Source: Burhinus oedicnemus | Taxonomy: Eukaryota; Chordata; Aves; Charadriiformes; Burhinidae | Reading direction: 5' to 3' | Assembly: GCA_008921705.1 (NCBI GenBank) | Contig: VFFE01008422.1 | Coordinates: 899,105-963,104 of the forward strand | DNA length: 64,000 nt | In this document: one piece after another, positions 22,803 to 33,280 of the stretch | Numbering within the stretch: the stretch's first letter is position 1 | Layout of the letters: every line of letters begins with the position of its first letter | Notes under the pieces: model-generated | What the model saw: the letters and a program-made list of their open reading frames with translations, nothing else | The model's database searches: none | What the model was told of the DNA's origin: nothing | Translations under genes and position numbers: made by a program

Positions 22803-23999
22803 ATGCCTGTACACCAACGCACGCAGTATGAGAAACAAATAGAATGAACTGGAAGCGTTGGTCAGTTCCCAGAGCTATGATGTCATTGGTATTAGTGAGA
22901 CTTGGTGGAATGAGTTGCATGATTGGAGTGCTGGGATGGAGGGCTGTTCAGGAGGGCAGGCGAGGTGGAGGTGTCACGCTCTGTATGTAAGGGAGAGGCT
23001 TGATTGTACAGCCCCTACAGTTAGGGATGATGCGGCTGAGAGCCTCTGGGTGAGGATTAGGGGGATGGAAAACATAGGAGATGTTGTAGTGGGTGTCTAC
23101 TACTGATTGCCCAGCCAGGATGTAAGCACTGATGAGTTATTCTATAGGCAATTAGGAGAAATCTCTGGATCAGTAGCCCTTGTCCTTATGGAAGACTTCA
23201 ACTCTTCCCAGTCATCAACTGGGAATATCATACTGCTGTGACGAGCAAGTCTTGGAAATTCTCGAGGTTTGTAGGAGATAACTTCTTGTCACAAGTACTC
23301 AGTGAGCCAACTAGGAAAGATGCTCTCCTAGACTTGCTGTTTGTGACTAGAGAAGGACTTGTGGGAGATGTGATGGTAGGTGGCCGTCTTGGCCACAGTG
23401 ATCACGAAATGGTTGAGTTTAAAATTTTCGGTGTAATGAGAAAAAAGGACAGCAGAGTTGCTACCCTGGACTTCAGGAGAGCAAACTGTAAGCTATTCAG
23501 GGAGCTACTTAGCACTGTCCCCTGGGAATCTGCTTTTGAGGGCTTAGGAGTCCACGAGTGCTGGTCAGTCTTTAAGAACCACCTTTTAAAAGCACAGGAG
23601 TAGGCAATCCCATGGTGTCAACAGTCAAGCAAGCGGGGCAGAAGACCAGCTTGGCTGAACAGGGAACTCCTCTTGGAACTCAAGAGGAAAAAGAAATTGT
23701 ATGATCTCTGGAAGCAAGGTCACGCTTTGCAGGAAGATTACAGAGCCGTGGTTTGCATACGCAGGGAGAAGAGCCAAAAGGCTAAAGCTCAACTAGAGTT
23801 GAAACTGGCCAGTGTTGTGTCAGGCAACAAGAAAGGCTTTTTTAAATACGTCAATAGCAAGAGGAGGTCCAAGGAAAACATTGGACCGATACTTGTGGAA
23901 GATGGTCACCTGACAAAAATGGATGAAGAAAAAGCAGAGGCATTCGGTGCTTTTTTTTACCTCATCCATCCAGGGAGGTCCCTGCTGACTGAAAGCTAG
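22803..23999 (+). pseudogene. CR1 ORF2 endonuclease remnant
   Basis: The endonuclease begins with YTNARSMRNK (near 22810), followed by a TAG where glutamine is usual. It continues with YDVIGISETWW and LWVRIRG, then a stop at about 23104 in place of the CYRPP arginine, and a frameshift near the GDFN motif, which reads EDFN. From 23238 the frame resumes with GDNFLSQVLSEPTR and HSDHEMVEF, then a TAG near 23601. The linker follows to 23999 (NKKGFFKYVNSKRRSKENIGP). The SDH residues are kept, but the domain is broken in at least four places and ends in the internal deletion near 23970. Confidence 0.88.
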
Positions 24000-24009
24000 C
24001 CAATGTTAT

Positions 24010-25325
24010 TCCAATTTACAAGAAGGGTGTGAGGAAACTATCCAGGAAACTACAGACCTGTTAGTCTAACCTCAGTACCTGGAAAAATTATAGAGAAGAT
24101 CATACTGGGTGCTATTGAAAGGCATTTAAAGGACAATGCAATCATCAGGCACAGTCAACATGGGTTCACAAAGGGAAAGTCCCGTCTAACTAATTTGATA
24201 TCCTTTTACGATAAGGTCACTCGCCTAGTGGATGAAGGGAAGGCGGTGGATGTAGCTTTTCTGGATTTTAGTAAGGCTTTTGATATTGTCCCTCACAGCA
24301 TCCTTCTGGACAAGTTGTCCAACTGTGAGATGAGCAGGTACACGGTGCACTGGGTGAAGAACTGGCTGAACAGCAGGGCTCAAAGGGCTGTAGTGAATGG
24401 GACTACATCTGGCTGGCGACCAGTCACCAGCCATGTTCCTCAGGGCCCAATTCTAGGGCCAGTTCTGTTCAATATTTTTATCAATGACCTGGAGGCAGGA
24501 GTTGAATGCACCACTAGCAAGTTTTCTGATGATACTAAACTGGGAGGTGCTGTTGACTCTCTTGAGGGACAAGAGGCCTTGCAAAGGGATCTAGATAGAT
24601 TGGAGCATTGGACAATTGTCAATGGCATGAAACTTAACAAGACCAAATACCTGGGATGGAGTAATGCCAGACACAAGTATAAATTAGGAAAGGAGTGGCT
24701 GGGGAGCAGCCCTGCAGAAAGGGATCTGGGGATTCTGTTTGACAATATGAGTCAGCAGCGTGTCCTGGCAGCTGAGAGGGCAAACCACATCCTGGGGTGC
24801 ATCAAACACAGTATAACCAGCCAGTCAAAAGAGGTGATTATCCTGCTGTATTCAGTGTTGGTGCGGCCTCACCTTAAGTATTGTGTGCAGTTCTGGGCCC
24901 CACAATTTAAGAAGGATGTTAAGGTACTTGAATGTGTCCAAAGGAAGGCAACAAAGCTGGTGAAGAGGCTGGAAGGCATGTCCTATGAGGAGCGGCTAAA
25001 GACTTTGGGTTTGTCTAGTTTGGAGAAAAGGTGGCTGAGGGGTGACCTCATTGCTCTCTGCAGCTTCCTGAGGAGGGGAAGTGGAGAGGGAGGTGCTGAT
25101 CTCTTCTCCCTGGTATCCTGTGACAGGATGTGGGGGAAGCTGTGTCAGGGGAGGTTTAGACTTGACATTAGGAAGCATTTCTTTACCGAGAGGGTGGTCA
25201 AACACTGGAACAGGCTTCCTAGAGAGGTGGCCGATGCCCCATGCCTATCAGTGTTTAAGAGGCATTTGGACAATGCTCTTAATTTTTGGTCAGCTCTGAA
25301 GAGGTCAGGCAGTTGGACTAGATGA
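24010..25325 (+). pseudogene. CR1 ORF2 reverse transcriptase, long open portion
   Basis: From the methionine codon at 24195 the frame is open for 376 codons to 25325, the longest frame in the window. It covers motif A (FLDFSKAF), motif B ([14 protein letters not shown]), motif C (FSDDTKL) and the C-terminal region ([19 protein letters not shown], then [17 protein letters not shown]). All three catalytic aspartates are present; FSDD differs from the common FADD only in the alanine. Upstream, 24010-24194 shows the finger region and the [11 protein letters not shown] stretch, with at least one frame break near 24040. Without an intact endonuclease and start, the copy is a pseudogene. Confidence 0.9.
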
Positions 25326-25370
25326 TCTTTGTAGGTCCCTTCCAACTGTACTATTCTAAATATTCTAATA

Positions 25371-26651
25371 TATTTTATTCGAGATGCTTCAGTGATTGGC
25401 ACCCTTTTAATGCATGAGACCCTCTTATTCTGGCACAGGCGTAAAATAGGTTTGAAGCAAACTTAGCATTTTCTCTTTTTTTTTGGCTACAAATGCTTGA
25501 ATTTGTTGTTCTGAACGCTGCATTTAGATAGATGTACAAAACAGATAAAAGATGTCCTTATAGGGTAAGCACTATATGAGATGGAGGAAAATGGCAGGAA
25601 AATGCCTAGTACATTATTCTTCTCTGGACCTCACCAAGCCCAAAGTAAATAAGATTTGTGTGGAGTAGATCTAAAATCAAAAGCCTGCTAATGATTATAA
25701 AAATGTGGAATTTAAAATGGCTGTGACTGAAATATGTTGAAACTGTGGTTCACTTTATAATGTTTGTGGTGAGTCAGAGTGTATTTGCCTGCTTTTCTAC
25801 TTTGATTTTGCAAAGCAGTCATGAGTGAGAGGCAAAGCTGATCCACAAGAATACTGAAGATGACAATGTGTCTTCAGAGGCAGGGTTTTCTGGTTGCTTT
25901 TTTGCTCTTTTCTTTTTGATACCCTTGACTGGCTGCCTGGCCAGACAGTGAGGATGATAGAGGCGTTTTTGAGAAGAGAGCAGTGGTCTGGCAGACACTT
26001 TCCCCATTATTCCAGGTAGAAATTCTTGCCCTCAAAGAGCAGTGCTATGATGCTGCAGTAGAGCAAAAGATTAAAAATAATAAAATCAAGCCCCAGTGAT
26101 AAATGGGAAGGTCAGGTGAAATGGTTCAGTGAGGAGACTGGATGGGAGGCTGGGGAGAAAAAAAGAGCATTGCTTCCCTAAGCAGTGATGAGCCCCAGAG
26201 GAATTGCAAGGATCTGAAGCATCCCAGGGCTGGGCCAGGCAGTGTCTTTGCTCCTCGGGCTCAGCCCCTGTCTTGGAGAAAGCAGGACCACAAGAGCAGC
26301 CCCAGAAGGTCCAGGGAGGGATGCTGCAGCGCCTGTGGGAGGGAGGGCAAGGGGAGAGGTGGACAGGCAAGGCGTAACCCACCACGCGTTGTGTTGACCC
26401 CTGTCTGACTTGTCACAGTACCCTAGGTGAATTTGAACCAGCACAGGGACTTCCCTTCAGGCTGTTGGTTGTTACATCTGGTTTCTGCAGTTTTATTCAG
26501 TTCTGGAAAGTTTTGCCCTGGCTCTAGCATTTAATAAAACCCTTGCCTCAGACACAAGGCAAAAGATATTCATTTGCACTGAAGTTGCACTTAGAAGATG
26601 TTTAGGAAAGTTGCACTAGTTGGCTAGTGGTGTGATTTGCTAATAACTGTG
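25371..26651. other. Unassigned stretch, locally G/C-rich
   Basis: No repeat is recognised. The part at about 26140-26400 is richer in G and C than its surroundings and is open on both strands for 90-100 codons, with no recognisable protein. I treat those frames as composition effects. Confidence 0.4.
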
Positions 26652-26927
26652 TGTTATGGTTTGAGAAATCCACAACAATTTATTGTCGTTTAGACAATTA
26701 TTCTATTACCCGATGACCCCTCCCCACCCAGGAAGGGGGAATCGGGAAGAAAACCAGGAAACCCAGGGGTTGAAATATAAACAGATTTAATAGAATAAGA
26801 GTAAATAATTAACAGTAATAACACTAAAGAACCAATAATGATCCCGATACCAATCTAAAGATATATAAGGATTATACTCAGCCAACTATATCCGTAGGAA
26901 GCTGTGCACTCCCAGCAGTGGACAGTG
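26652..26927 (-). mobile_element. LTR fragment ending at the assembly gap
   Basis: This is the LTR 3' portion of the family seen complete at 32307-33275. The left edge reads TGTTATGGTTTGAGAAATCC. The two copies match closely to CCCAGCAGTGGACAG, where this one runs into the Ns. The rest of the LTR is missing from the assembly or was never present. Confidence 0.85.
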
Positions 26928-26947
26928 NNNNNNNNNNNNNNNNNNNN
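26928..26947. other. Assembly gap of 20 N
   Basis: A run of exactly 20 N joins an LTR fragment (left) to the middle of a CR1 3' end (right). The size is probably nominal rather than measured. Confidence 0.98.
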
Positions 26948-27179
26948 AGGTTTAGGCTGGACATTAGGAAAAAATTTTTCACTGAAAGAGTTATCAAACA
27001 TTGGAACAGGCTGCCCAGGGAGGTGGTTGAGTCACCATCCCTAGATGTGTTTAAAAGTCATGTAGATGTGGTGCTTAGAGACATGGTTTAGTGGCAGACC
27101 TGGTAGAGTAGGGTTAATTGTTAGAACAGATGATCTTAAAGGTCTTTTCTAACTTAAACAATTCTGTGATTCTATGATA
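26948..27179 (+). mobile_element. CR1 3' end after the gap
   Basis: The sequence starts mid-element at AGGTTTAGGCTGGACATTAGG. It covers the end of ORF2 (the stretch read as [17 protein letters not shown] in the related copy) and the 3' region to the octamer tail ATTCTGTGATTCTATGATAG. It is nearly the same as the 3' end of the minus-strand CR1 at 53320-55300, so it belongs to that subfamily. The 5' extent is hidden by the gap. Confidence 0.92.
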
Positions 27180-27751
27180 GAGGATTTGGACTTTAAGTAT
27201 TTCCCAGCTGAAAGCCTTGTGGTGTTAAGGGAGGGACCCCTGTGCCGTCAGTACTGAGTACTAGTACTGGTACTGAGTTTCCAAAGGGTGTTTAGGTGAA
27301 AGTTGTGTGGTATTTTTGCAGTTTTGACTATGACTGGTCCATACCGCATGTGCTATGACAGAAAATATGAAGGTGAAGAAGTTAATTAATTTTCACAGAT
27401 TTGTGAAAATTCACTTTATTATTCCCTGCATTAGTGACTTGTCTCCATTAAGAATATTTCTAAGATAGTTTTTCCTATGAAATTTCCTTAGTTGTCCTGT
27501 CTTGGGCATCTTGGCTGCCTGTAGGACGCCTTTTTCCTCTAGGATGTGTGCTGGTGGCAGTCAGCATAAAGCATGGAACAGACCTAAACCTGTGTTCACA
27601 GTGTAAACTAAATACAGTCCAATTATATGCTGTTGATTTTGAAATAAGTGTTACAGAGCCAGTCCCTTTCAGCCCTTAGCAGATACCAGTAATTGTTTCT
27701 ATCCTGTAGCATCTCTAGCCTCTCGCACTTGCAGTAGCTGCAGACTGTTTG
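27180..27751. other. Unassigned spacer between two CR1 tails
   Basis: Nothing is recognised. A small repeat of AGTACTAGTACTGGTACTGAG type sits near 27250-27280. Confidence 0.4.
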
Positions 27752-27906
27752 ACTGTGGAGGCCCCATCCCTGGAAGTGTTCAAGGCCAGGCTGGATGAGG
27801 CATTGAGCAATCTGGTGTAGTAGGAGGTGTCCTTGCCCATGGCAAGGGGGTTGAAACTAGATGATCTTTAAGGTGCCTTCCAACCTAAGTCATTCTATGA
27901 TTTTAT
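27752..27906 (+). mobile_element. CR1 3' end, about 155 bp
   Basis: The fragment starts at ACTGTGGAGGCCCCATCCCTGG and runs through CAAGGCCAGGCTGGATGAGG to the tail ATTCTATGATTTTATG. It is the same subfamily as 7803-10957 and 49845-50618. It is a severely 5'-truncated insertion with no coding content. No target-site duplication is apparent. Confidence 0.9.
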
Positions 27907-29745
27907 GTGGGAATGTGCTCACAGAGCTTTTAGCCTCTGGATTTCACTCCTGTTTGCTACCAAATATGGTTACATTTGTTTGTGTTGTGTCAGACTTACA
28001 GGCATGCACAAAATTTTGTGGTTTCATTGGGTTTTCTCTTTTGTACAAGTCAAGATGAGGACTTCAGTGCTTCTGAAAACTTATGTAACATAGGTAGAAA
28101 GTAGACATATCTTTATATTTGACTAGCTTGGTTTATGCCAGGATCTATCCTTAGTTGTGGTGGAGTAAGCCAGTGAACTTTTTTGGCTCCAGCACTAACT
28201 TGAATAGAAGAATCGAAAATTTTTTTTTACATTGGTGGAAGTCAGTTTGTTACTTTCATTATTAATACTGAACAGATGCCATGCACTGTGTGAGAACAAC
28301 TATGAAAGTCAGGCAGAATACCTTCTGGTTATCTGATGCAAATTAAGATTATGGGCTGTAGCTCTGCATCTACTGGACCAAATGTGAATACAGAATGCAG
28401 GAGACCTAGTTGAAGTGTTCAGTTCACAGAGTCTGATTTTCCTTCCAGAATCAGCCTCCTTTCAGGCGTAAAATTAGGCATGACATAATGTACAGTGAGA
28501 GTGTCCCTAGTTCCGTGTTTCCTCAGCAATGGGAGACAATTACTTTACAAATCTCTGGGGTTTTTTGTTTGTTTCGTTGTTTTTTTTAATCACTTGAGTT
28601 TTATTTCTGTATTCTCATTTTCCCCTTTCTCATACTTCATCTTTACATCTTCCTGATTTTGTTTCACAGATTCTTACTGGCCCTGCTATAATTTAGGCAT
28701 CTTGTAGTATTCCAACAGAAGCTATTTTGGAGATACCCAGATTTATCAACACACAGCTGGACTTTAGCCTCTTGGGATCATAATTTTACTTGTATTTGAA
28801 TTACAGAAAGTGTTTGAAGACTCCAATGGAATTATGACCCCATTGTCCAAAGCAGCCTGTGTTCTTGTCCTAAGGGACAGATCAAAAAAAGCAGAGGTTC
28901 ATTTTGTTAATTTATCATTTTCTTTGTTTAAGGTGTTACAGTACATACAGGCAGGCAGGAAAGATATTTGAGAATACTGAATTATTAGGAAGAAAATAAC
29001 AAGTTCCAATTTCCTTCATATCTCTTATATTTTGGTTAAATTTCTGCCTCTTGTAGACTGGTAGATAATTACATTGCCTTGAGATTGTTGACACAGATCA
29101 TTCATATATGTATTGCAATAAACAACTACAGATTCATGGATATTTTTGCTTCTGTGTGTGCTGAGATTCTTATTAATTCCATTACTTGAAATCATTTGTC
29201 CTGAAGGTGTTTCCTTAGCTACTAAAAACTGTATCAAGGTGGTCATCCTGTTAAGGGAATTACTGTTCAATAGCATGCAGCAATGTCAAATGAAGAAGTA
29301 CAGCTCCTGTATCTCTCTTTTTTTTCAGAAATATGTTTTTGGTTTGGGTTCTGAGTGGTTTTGATAGACTATGCATGACTATATCTATTTGAGGTCTGCG
29401 AATACAGCTCAGAAGGATGATACAGAACATATAGCATGATAGATAGGGCAGAGGAAGCAATCTTTTCTACTCAGCTCTGTGCCGTATATTAATATTACTT
29501 TTTTCTCTTAGATAATATAAGAAATAGAACCTGAAAGTCATTGTACAGTCTTCTTACTAATTTGTATCACCATTTCTGGTAAAATTTTATAGCAATTGTA
29601 CACTTCTTCCAGTCAATGTACTGGATAACTCTGATAACTCTGATGCTGGTTTTAATAATCCTAAAATTTACCTCTGACTTTTTTCCTTAATTGAAACTTT
29701 TCATATGGTTAATTACTTTTGCTGTTTTGCCAGGACAAAATACAT
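27907..29745. other. Unassigned A/T-rich stretch
   Basis: No repeat, RNA gene or credible coding frame is recognised in these 1.8 kb. Confidence 0.4.
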
Positions 29746-30390
29746 AGTCACAAAATCACAGTGTGGTTGAGGTTGGTAGGGACCTCTGGAGGTCATCTGG
29801 TCCAACCTCCCTGCTCCAGCAGGGAGATCTAGAGCATGCTGCCCAGGACCATGTCCAGATAGCTTTTGAAGATCTCCAAGGACAGAGGCTCTACTACCAC
29901 TCTGGGCAACCTGTTCCTAAGCTGAGTCACCCTTACAGGAACAAAGTGTTTCTGAATGTGCAGTTTGTGCCCATTGCCTCTGGCCCTGACACTGGGCACC
30001 ACTGGAAAGAGTCTGGCTCTGTCTTCTTAACACACTCCCTTCAGGTGTGTGTACAATATGATGAGACTGCCCTTGAGCATTCTCTTCTCCAGCCTGAACA
30101 GTCACAGCTCTCTCAACCTTTCCTCATAGGAGAGATTCTCCAGTCCCTTCATCATCTTAGTGACCATTTGCTGGACTCTTTCCCATAGCTCCATCTCTGT
30201 CTTGTACTGGGGAACCCAGAACTGGGCACAGTACTCCAAGTGTGGCCTCAGCAGTCCTGAACAGAGAAGAAGGATCACCTGCTGACAACACTCCTCCTCG
30301 TGCAGCCCAGGATACTATTAGCCTTCTTTGCCACAAAGGCACAGTGCTGGCCTGTGTTCAACTTGGTGTCCACCAGGACCCCCAATAATG
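29746..30390 (-). mobile_element. CR1 3' portion, older copy
   Basis: The left edge is the 3' terminus (TCACAAAATCACAGTGTGGTTGAGGTTGG). The copy extends on the minus strand into the ORF2 C-terminal region, ending near 30390 at the segment for the LGVLVD-type stretch. It has many substitutions and small deletions. The 141-codon plus-strand frame over it (29763-30188) is antisense and not a gene. Confidence 0.88.
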
Positions 30391-31531
30391 TAGTTACAAA
30401 TAGTGTTATTTCATTTAAGCGCCTATCAGATATACAGGTGCATGGAAGTAAATAATTCACATATAAATTTCCTATGGTATCTTAGTCCATGTTGTTTGCA
30501 AGCATAGGTAGCAGTCATGTTGACTGGCTGAGGCACTGAATGGTTGACATTCTTTCTACTTGAAATCACCCAGTCTGGCCTCTTGACAGTGAGCTGAGGA
30601 TTTACCACTGCAGCAATGAAAGTGTCTACTGAAAACACCCACTCTCTGTTCTGACCAGAGATGAGCCTCAGCTCTGTGAAAGGTTAGATTCAAACCCAAA
30701 TCTGGTTCAAATTCCTGTCTTTAAGCTCTAGGGTGTGTCATGTGAATGAACACCGAAACAAACTGTGTTATGGCTTTCTGGTCAGCCACTGATATCTAGA
30801 CACTACCTGGTTCCTATGTACATTGCATATCCTATAGGAGAAGCAGCAAATTCCTTATGGTACTATACTAATGTGAAGTGATAGTGGGAGCATTTTCCAG
30901 TGGGAGCAGATACTTTGGCTCCTACTGAGGTACTTTGAAGAAGAGGGCTCTGAATGTCCTCTAAAAAGCCTGCAGGTTGTTCCATACTGTATTTTCGATT
31001 TCTGGCAGAACAAAATTCTCTTTTCAATTATCATAGCTCTGCAGAGCTATGTCGTAACAGAAATCAATTTTTGCATATTGAAGGTCTATTGCTTCTTCAG
31101 GGCTGCATCATGCATCTTCCTGGCAACCTTAAGTGATAGCAGGTTTTGAAATTTTCTCCTGTTATGCAAGACATGGGAAATATTTCCTTCACATTTGATT
31201 TAAAAAAAACCCCAAACAACTGTGTGAAGTTTCTTAGAGCTGTGAAAAGCTGAATCTAGAATATGAGGAGAGTCACACATGTATGAGAATCCACTTCTGT
31301 TGTCTATGCAAGGATTTTACCTCCAAATCACATTTATAACCAAAAAAGAGAGGACACTGGAATATTTTTTAAACTTCATATATTTTTTATATACAGATCC
31401 ACAGACTTGAAATTTTAAAATTCTACTAGTTGAATAACGCTATGTTCCTATGAAGTGTTAAAACCCATGTGCATACATACAAAACATCTGAAGTTTTCTA
31501 CATCCAGGACTGTATTCATATATTAAGTCTT

Positions 31532-31621
31532 TAAATATATATATATGTACATACATACATAAGTCTATAAATACCTATGTACATACATACCTACCTATAT
31601 ACACATATATAGCTATATATG
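31532..31621. repeat. Imperfect (TA)n/(TACA)n microsatellite
   Basis: TA runs alternate with TACA and ACATAC units over about 90 bases, interrupted by short unique pieces. It probably varies in length between individuals. Confidence 0.75.
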
Positions 31622-32108
31622 CTACATTGTCATTTATTCTTCCTGGGCTAAATTGCACCTAAGACTTTAAAGATAGCAACCTATAGAGCTGTAGAGAACA
31701 AGTTATGCCTACATCAATGTCCTATTTACCACAGATGCACTACAGAAGGCACAAGAGAATCTTCCTTCTTACACCTCCTGAGAAAGCATCCGTTTGCTTA
31801 AGCATGTCTAAACAAAGCTCCCAAATCCCTGGCCTCTTACTAGAACTCCCTCTGATTGATACTACTTCCATTTCTATTTGGGACTTGGGCCCCTTGTTGC
31901 TGTAAGGTTTGTTTTAGAATAAGCATGCTGAGTGGAGCGCAGTGCTGCTTGTAAAAGAAGCCTGGCTTAGTACTGGCTTTTATCTTTGATCTCAGATGAA
32001 GACTTTCAAGTGTCGCTCTGCAGATAGCTGACTGCCCCTTCAGCTCACTTTAAATTTTAAAATTGTCTTATCTGCCACAATGATTTCTTTGTCTTTTCTT
32101 TTCAACAG

Positions 32109-32179
32109 TCTTTTTACTGAATCCACAAGAGAAGAAAAGCTTGGATGGAGCTGGAAAATGAGGACGTCTTTTCTCTGAG
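32109..32179 (+). other. Candidate exon with possible start codon
   Basis: A pyrimidine-rich tract ending TTTTCTTTTCAACAG precedes this 71-bp segment, and GAG|GTAATG follows it, so both splice borders are canonical. One frame has an in-frame TGA early in the segment, then ATG at 32145, then eleven open codons (MELENEDVFSL) and a split codon AG at the donor. That is the layout of a first coding exon joined to an upstream untranslated exon. The start context is weak at -3 (T) but has G at +4. The other two frames are closed. I do not recognise the peptide. A chance match is possible. Confidence 0.3.
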
Positions 32180-32301
32180 GTAATGTACATTTTCACCTTT
32201 GTGGGACGCTGCTCCATCCATTCTAGCACATTTTATAATAAAAACTTCCGATGCACTATGTGAAGCCTGCATTTTTTCTGCAGCAGCAAACTCCTTTGTT
32301 G

Positions 32302-33280
32302 GGTATTGTTATGGTTTAAGAAATCCACAACAATTTATTGTCGTTTAGACAATTATTCTATCACCCAATGACCCCTCCCCACCCAGGAAAGGGAATCGGG
32401 AAGAAAACAAGGAAACCCGAGGGTTGAAATATTAGCAGATTTAATAGAATAAGACTAGATAATTAACAGTAATGACACTAAAGAACCAGTATTGATCCCA
32501 ATACCAATATAAAATATACAAGGTTTATACTCAGCCAATTATACCAGTAGGAAGCTGTGCACTCCCAGCAGTGGACAGCAAATGTCGGACACTGCAAGCG
32601 CTACGGCTTCAGGAGGAAGGGAAGGCCTCAGGGGTCCAGCACTGGGGCAAGAAGTTCTCTGGATTGCCGCCATCAATGGAGAGAGAGCTTTGCAGCAAAC
32701 TTTATAATTTATATTGAATGTGACGTTCATGGTATGAAATCATCCTGTTGGCCAGCTTGGGTCAAGTGCCTGGGTCTTGCTCCTTCTCATCCCTGCACCT
32801 GGCTAGCTCGAAAACAGTGAGACCTTGAAACCCACACACTATAGCTGGCTATAAAGTAAATACTTTCACCACTTTAGGCGCTAGAGTCTTCTAAAAGTAC
32901 ACTTTTCCCAAGCATTAGTGTGGCATATTAAGGCACAGACTCAGTTCAGCAGTGATACTGAGACAAGCTTATTTGCTACAGCAAGGCTATATATGCCAGA
33001 GCTTGTACCCTGTACAGATCCTCCTAGTACTTTTCCACTGTTCAACATTAAGCAATACATGCACCTCGTGTGCAGCTATTCTTCTGCTACCTGATAATCC
33101 AGTGACAACCGCAGATACCGCTGTCTATTGCTCCCATGGTTTGTTCAGTCCTAAGGGAGTCTGGCTTGACGCCCAAGGTCTTTTTATGCCTTCAAGACTC
33201 ACTTTCTCATAGTCGCTCAACTCACTTCCCACACATTAGAAAAGAAATTAGTCCTGTGTTGCTCAAACCAGGACAGGTAT
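32302..33280 (-). mobile_element. LTR with nested younger LTR, 5-bp target duplication
   Basis: The outer LTR spans 32307-33275. Read on the minus strand it starts TGTCCTGGTTTGAGC (right edge) and ends CTTAAACCATAACA (left edge). GGTAT flanks both sides (32302-32306 and 33276-33280). A 315-bp LTR is inserted at 32919-33233. Without it and its duplicate the outer LTR is about 648 bp. It has a TATAAA box (plus TTTATA at 32701-32706) and an ATTAAA signal near 32436. Its GTACCAT-like plus CGTCA block is shared with other LTRs here. The 5-bp duplication suggests class III (ERVL-like). No internal genes remain. Confidence 0.88.
32913..33239 (-). mobile_element. Nested solo LTR, 315 bp, 6-bp target duplication
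   Basis: The LTR body is 32919-33233, starting TGTGGGAAGTGAG on the minus strand at the right edge and ending ATGCCACA at the left edge. CATTAG occurs outside both ends (32913-32918 and 33234-33239). It matches the LTR at 1142-1456 over its full length and has the same length. Its TATATA (about 32988-32994) is kept. The polyadenylation signal reads AATAAG instead of AATAAA. Its insertion into another LTR makes it the younger of the two. Confidence 0.9.

Larger units (their letters stand above)
22412..25370 (+). mobile_element. CR1 LINE with remnants of both ORFs
   Basis: This plus-strand CR1 of about 2.96 kb is, apart from the LTR-split copy, the longest here. It starts within the end of ORF1, continues through the ORF2 endonuclease and RT, and ends in a 3' region (GATGATCTTTGTAGGTCCCTTCCAACTG) with a degenerate octamer tail (ATTCTAAATATTCTAATA). 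A perfect 10-bp hairpin lies at the 5' junction (22420-22444). An internal deletion of about 240 bp at 23960-23990 joins NAFF-like sequence to the segment before the RT finger region. Other breaks are single stops and a frameshift. Confidence 0.95.
30391..32306. other. Unassigned stretch with TA/TACA tract and candidate exon
   Basis: No transposable element is recognised. It contains a simple-sequence region (31532-31621) and the splice-bounded candidate exon at 32109-32179. Confidence 0.45.

Noticed and set aside
26086..26408. Overlapping frames of 88-99 codons on both strands
   Set aside because: They are explained by local G/C richness, which lowers stop frequency. No recognisable protein.
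29763..30188. A 141-codon plus-strand open frame
   Set aside because: It is the antisense of a CR1 3' portion; the minus strand carries the recognisable ORF2 C-terminus and 3' tail.
32952..33212. An 86-codon plus-strand open frame
   Set aside because: It is contained in the nested LTR, antisense to it. It is the same chance frame as in the sister LTR at 1142-1456.
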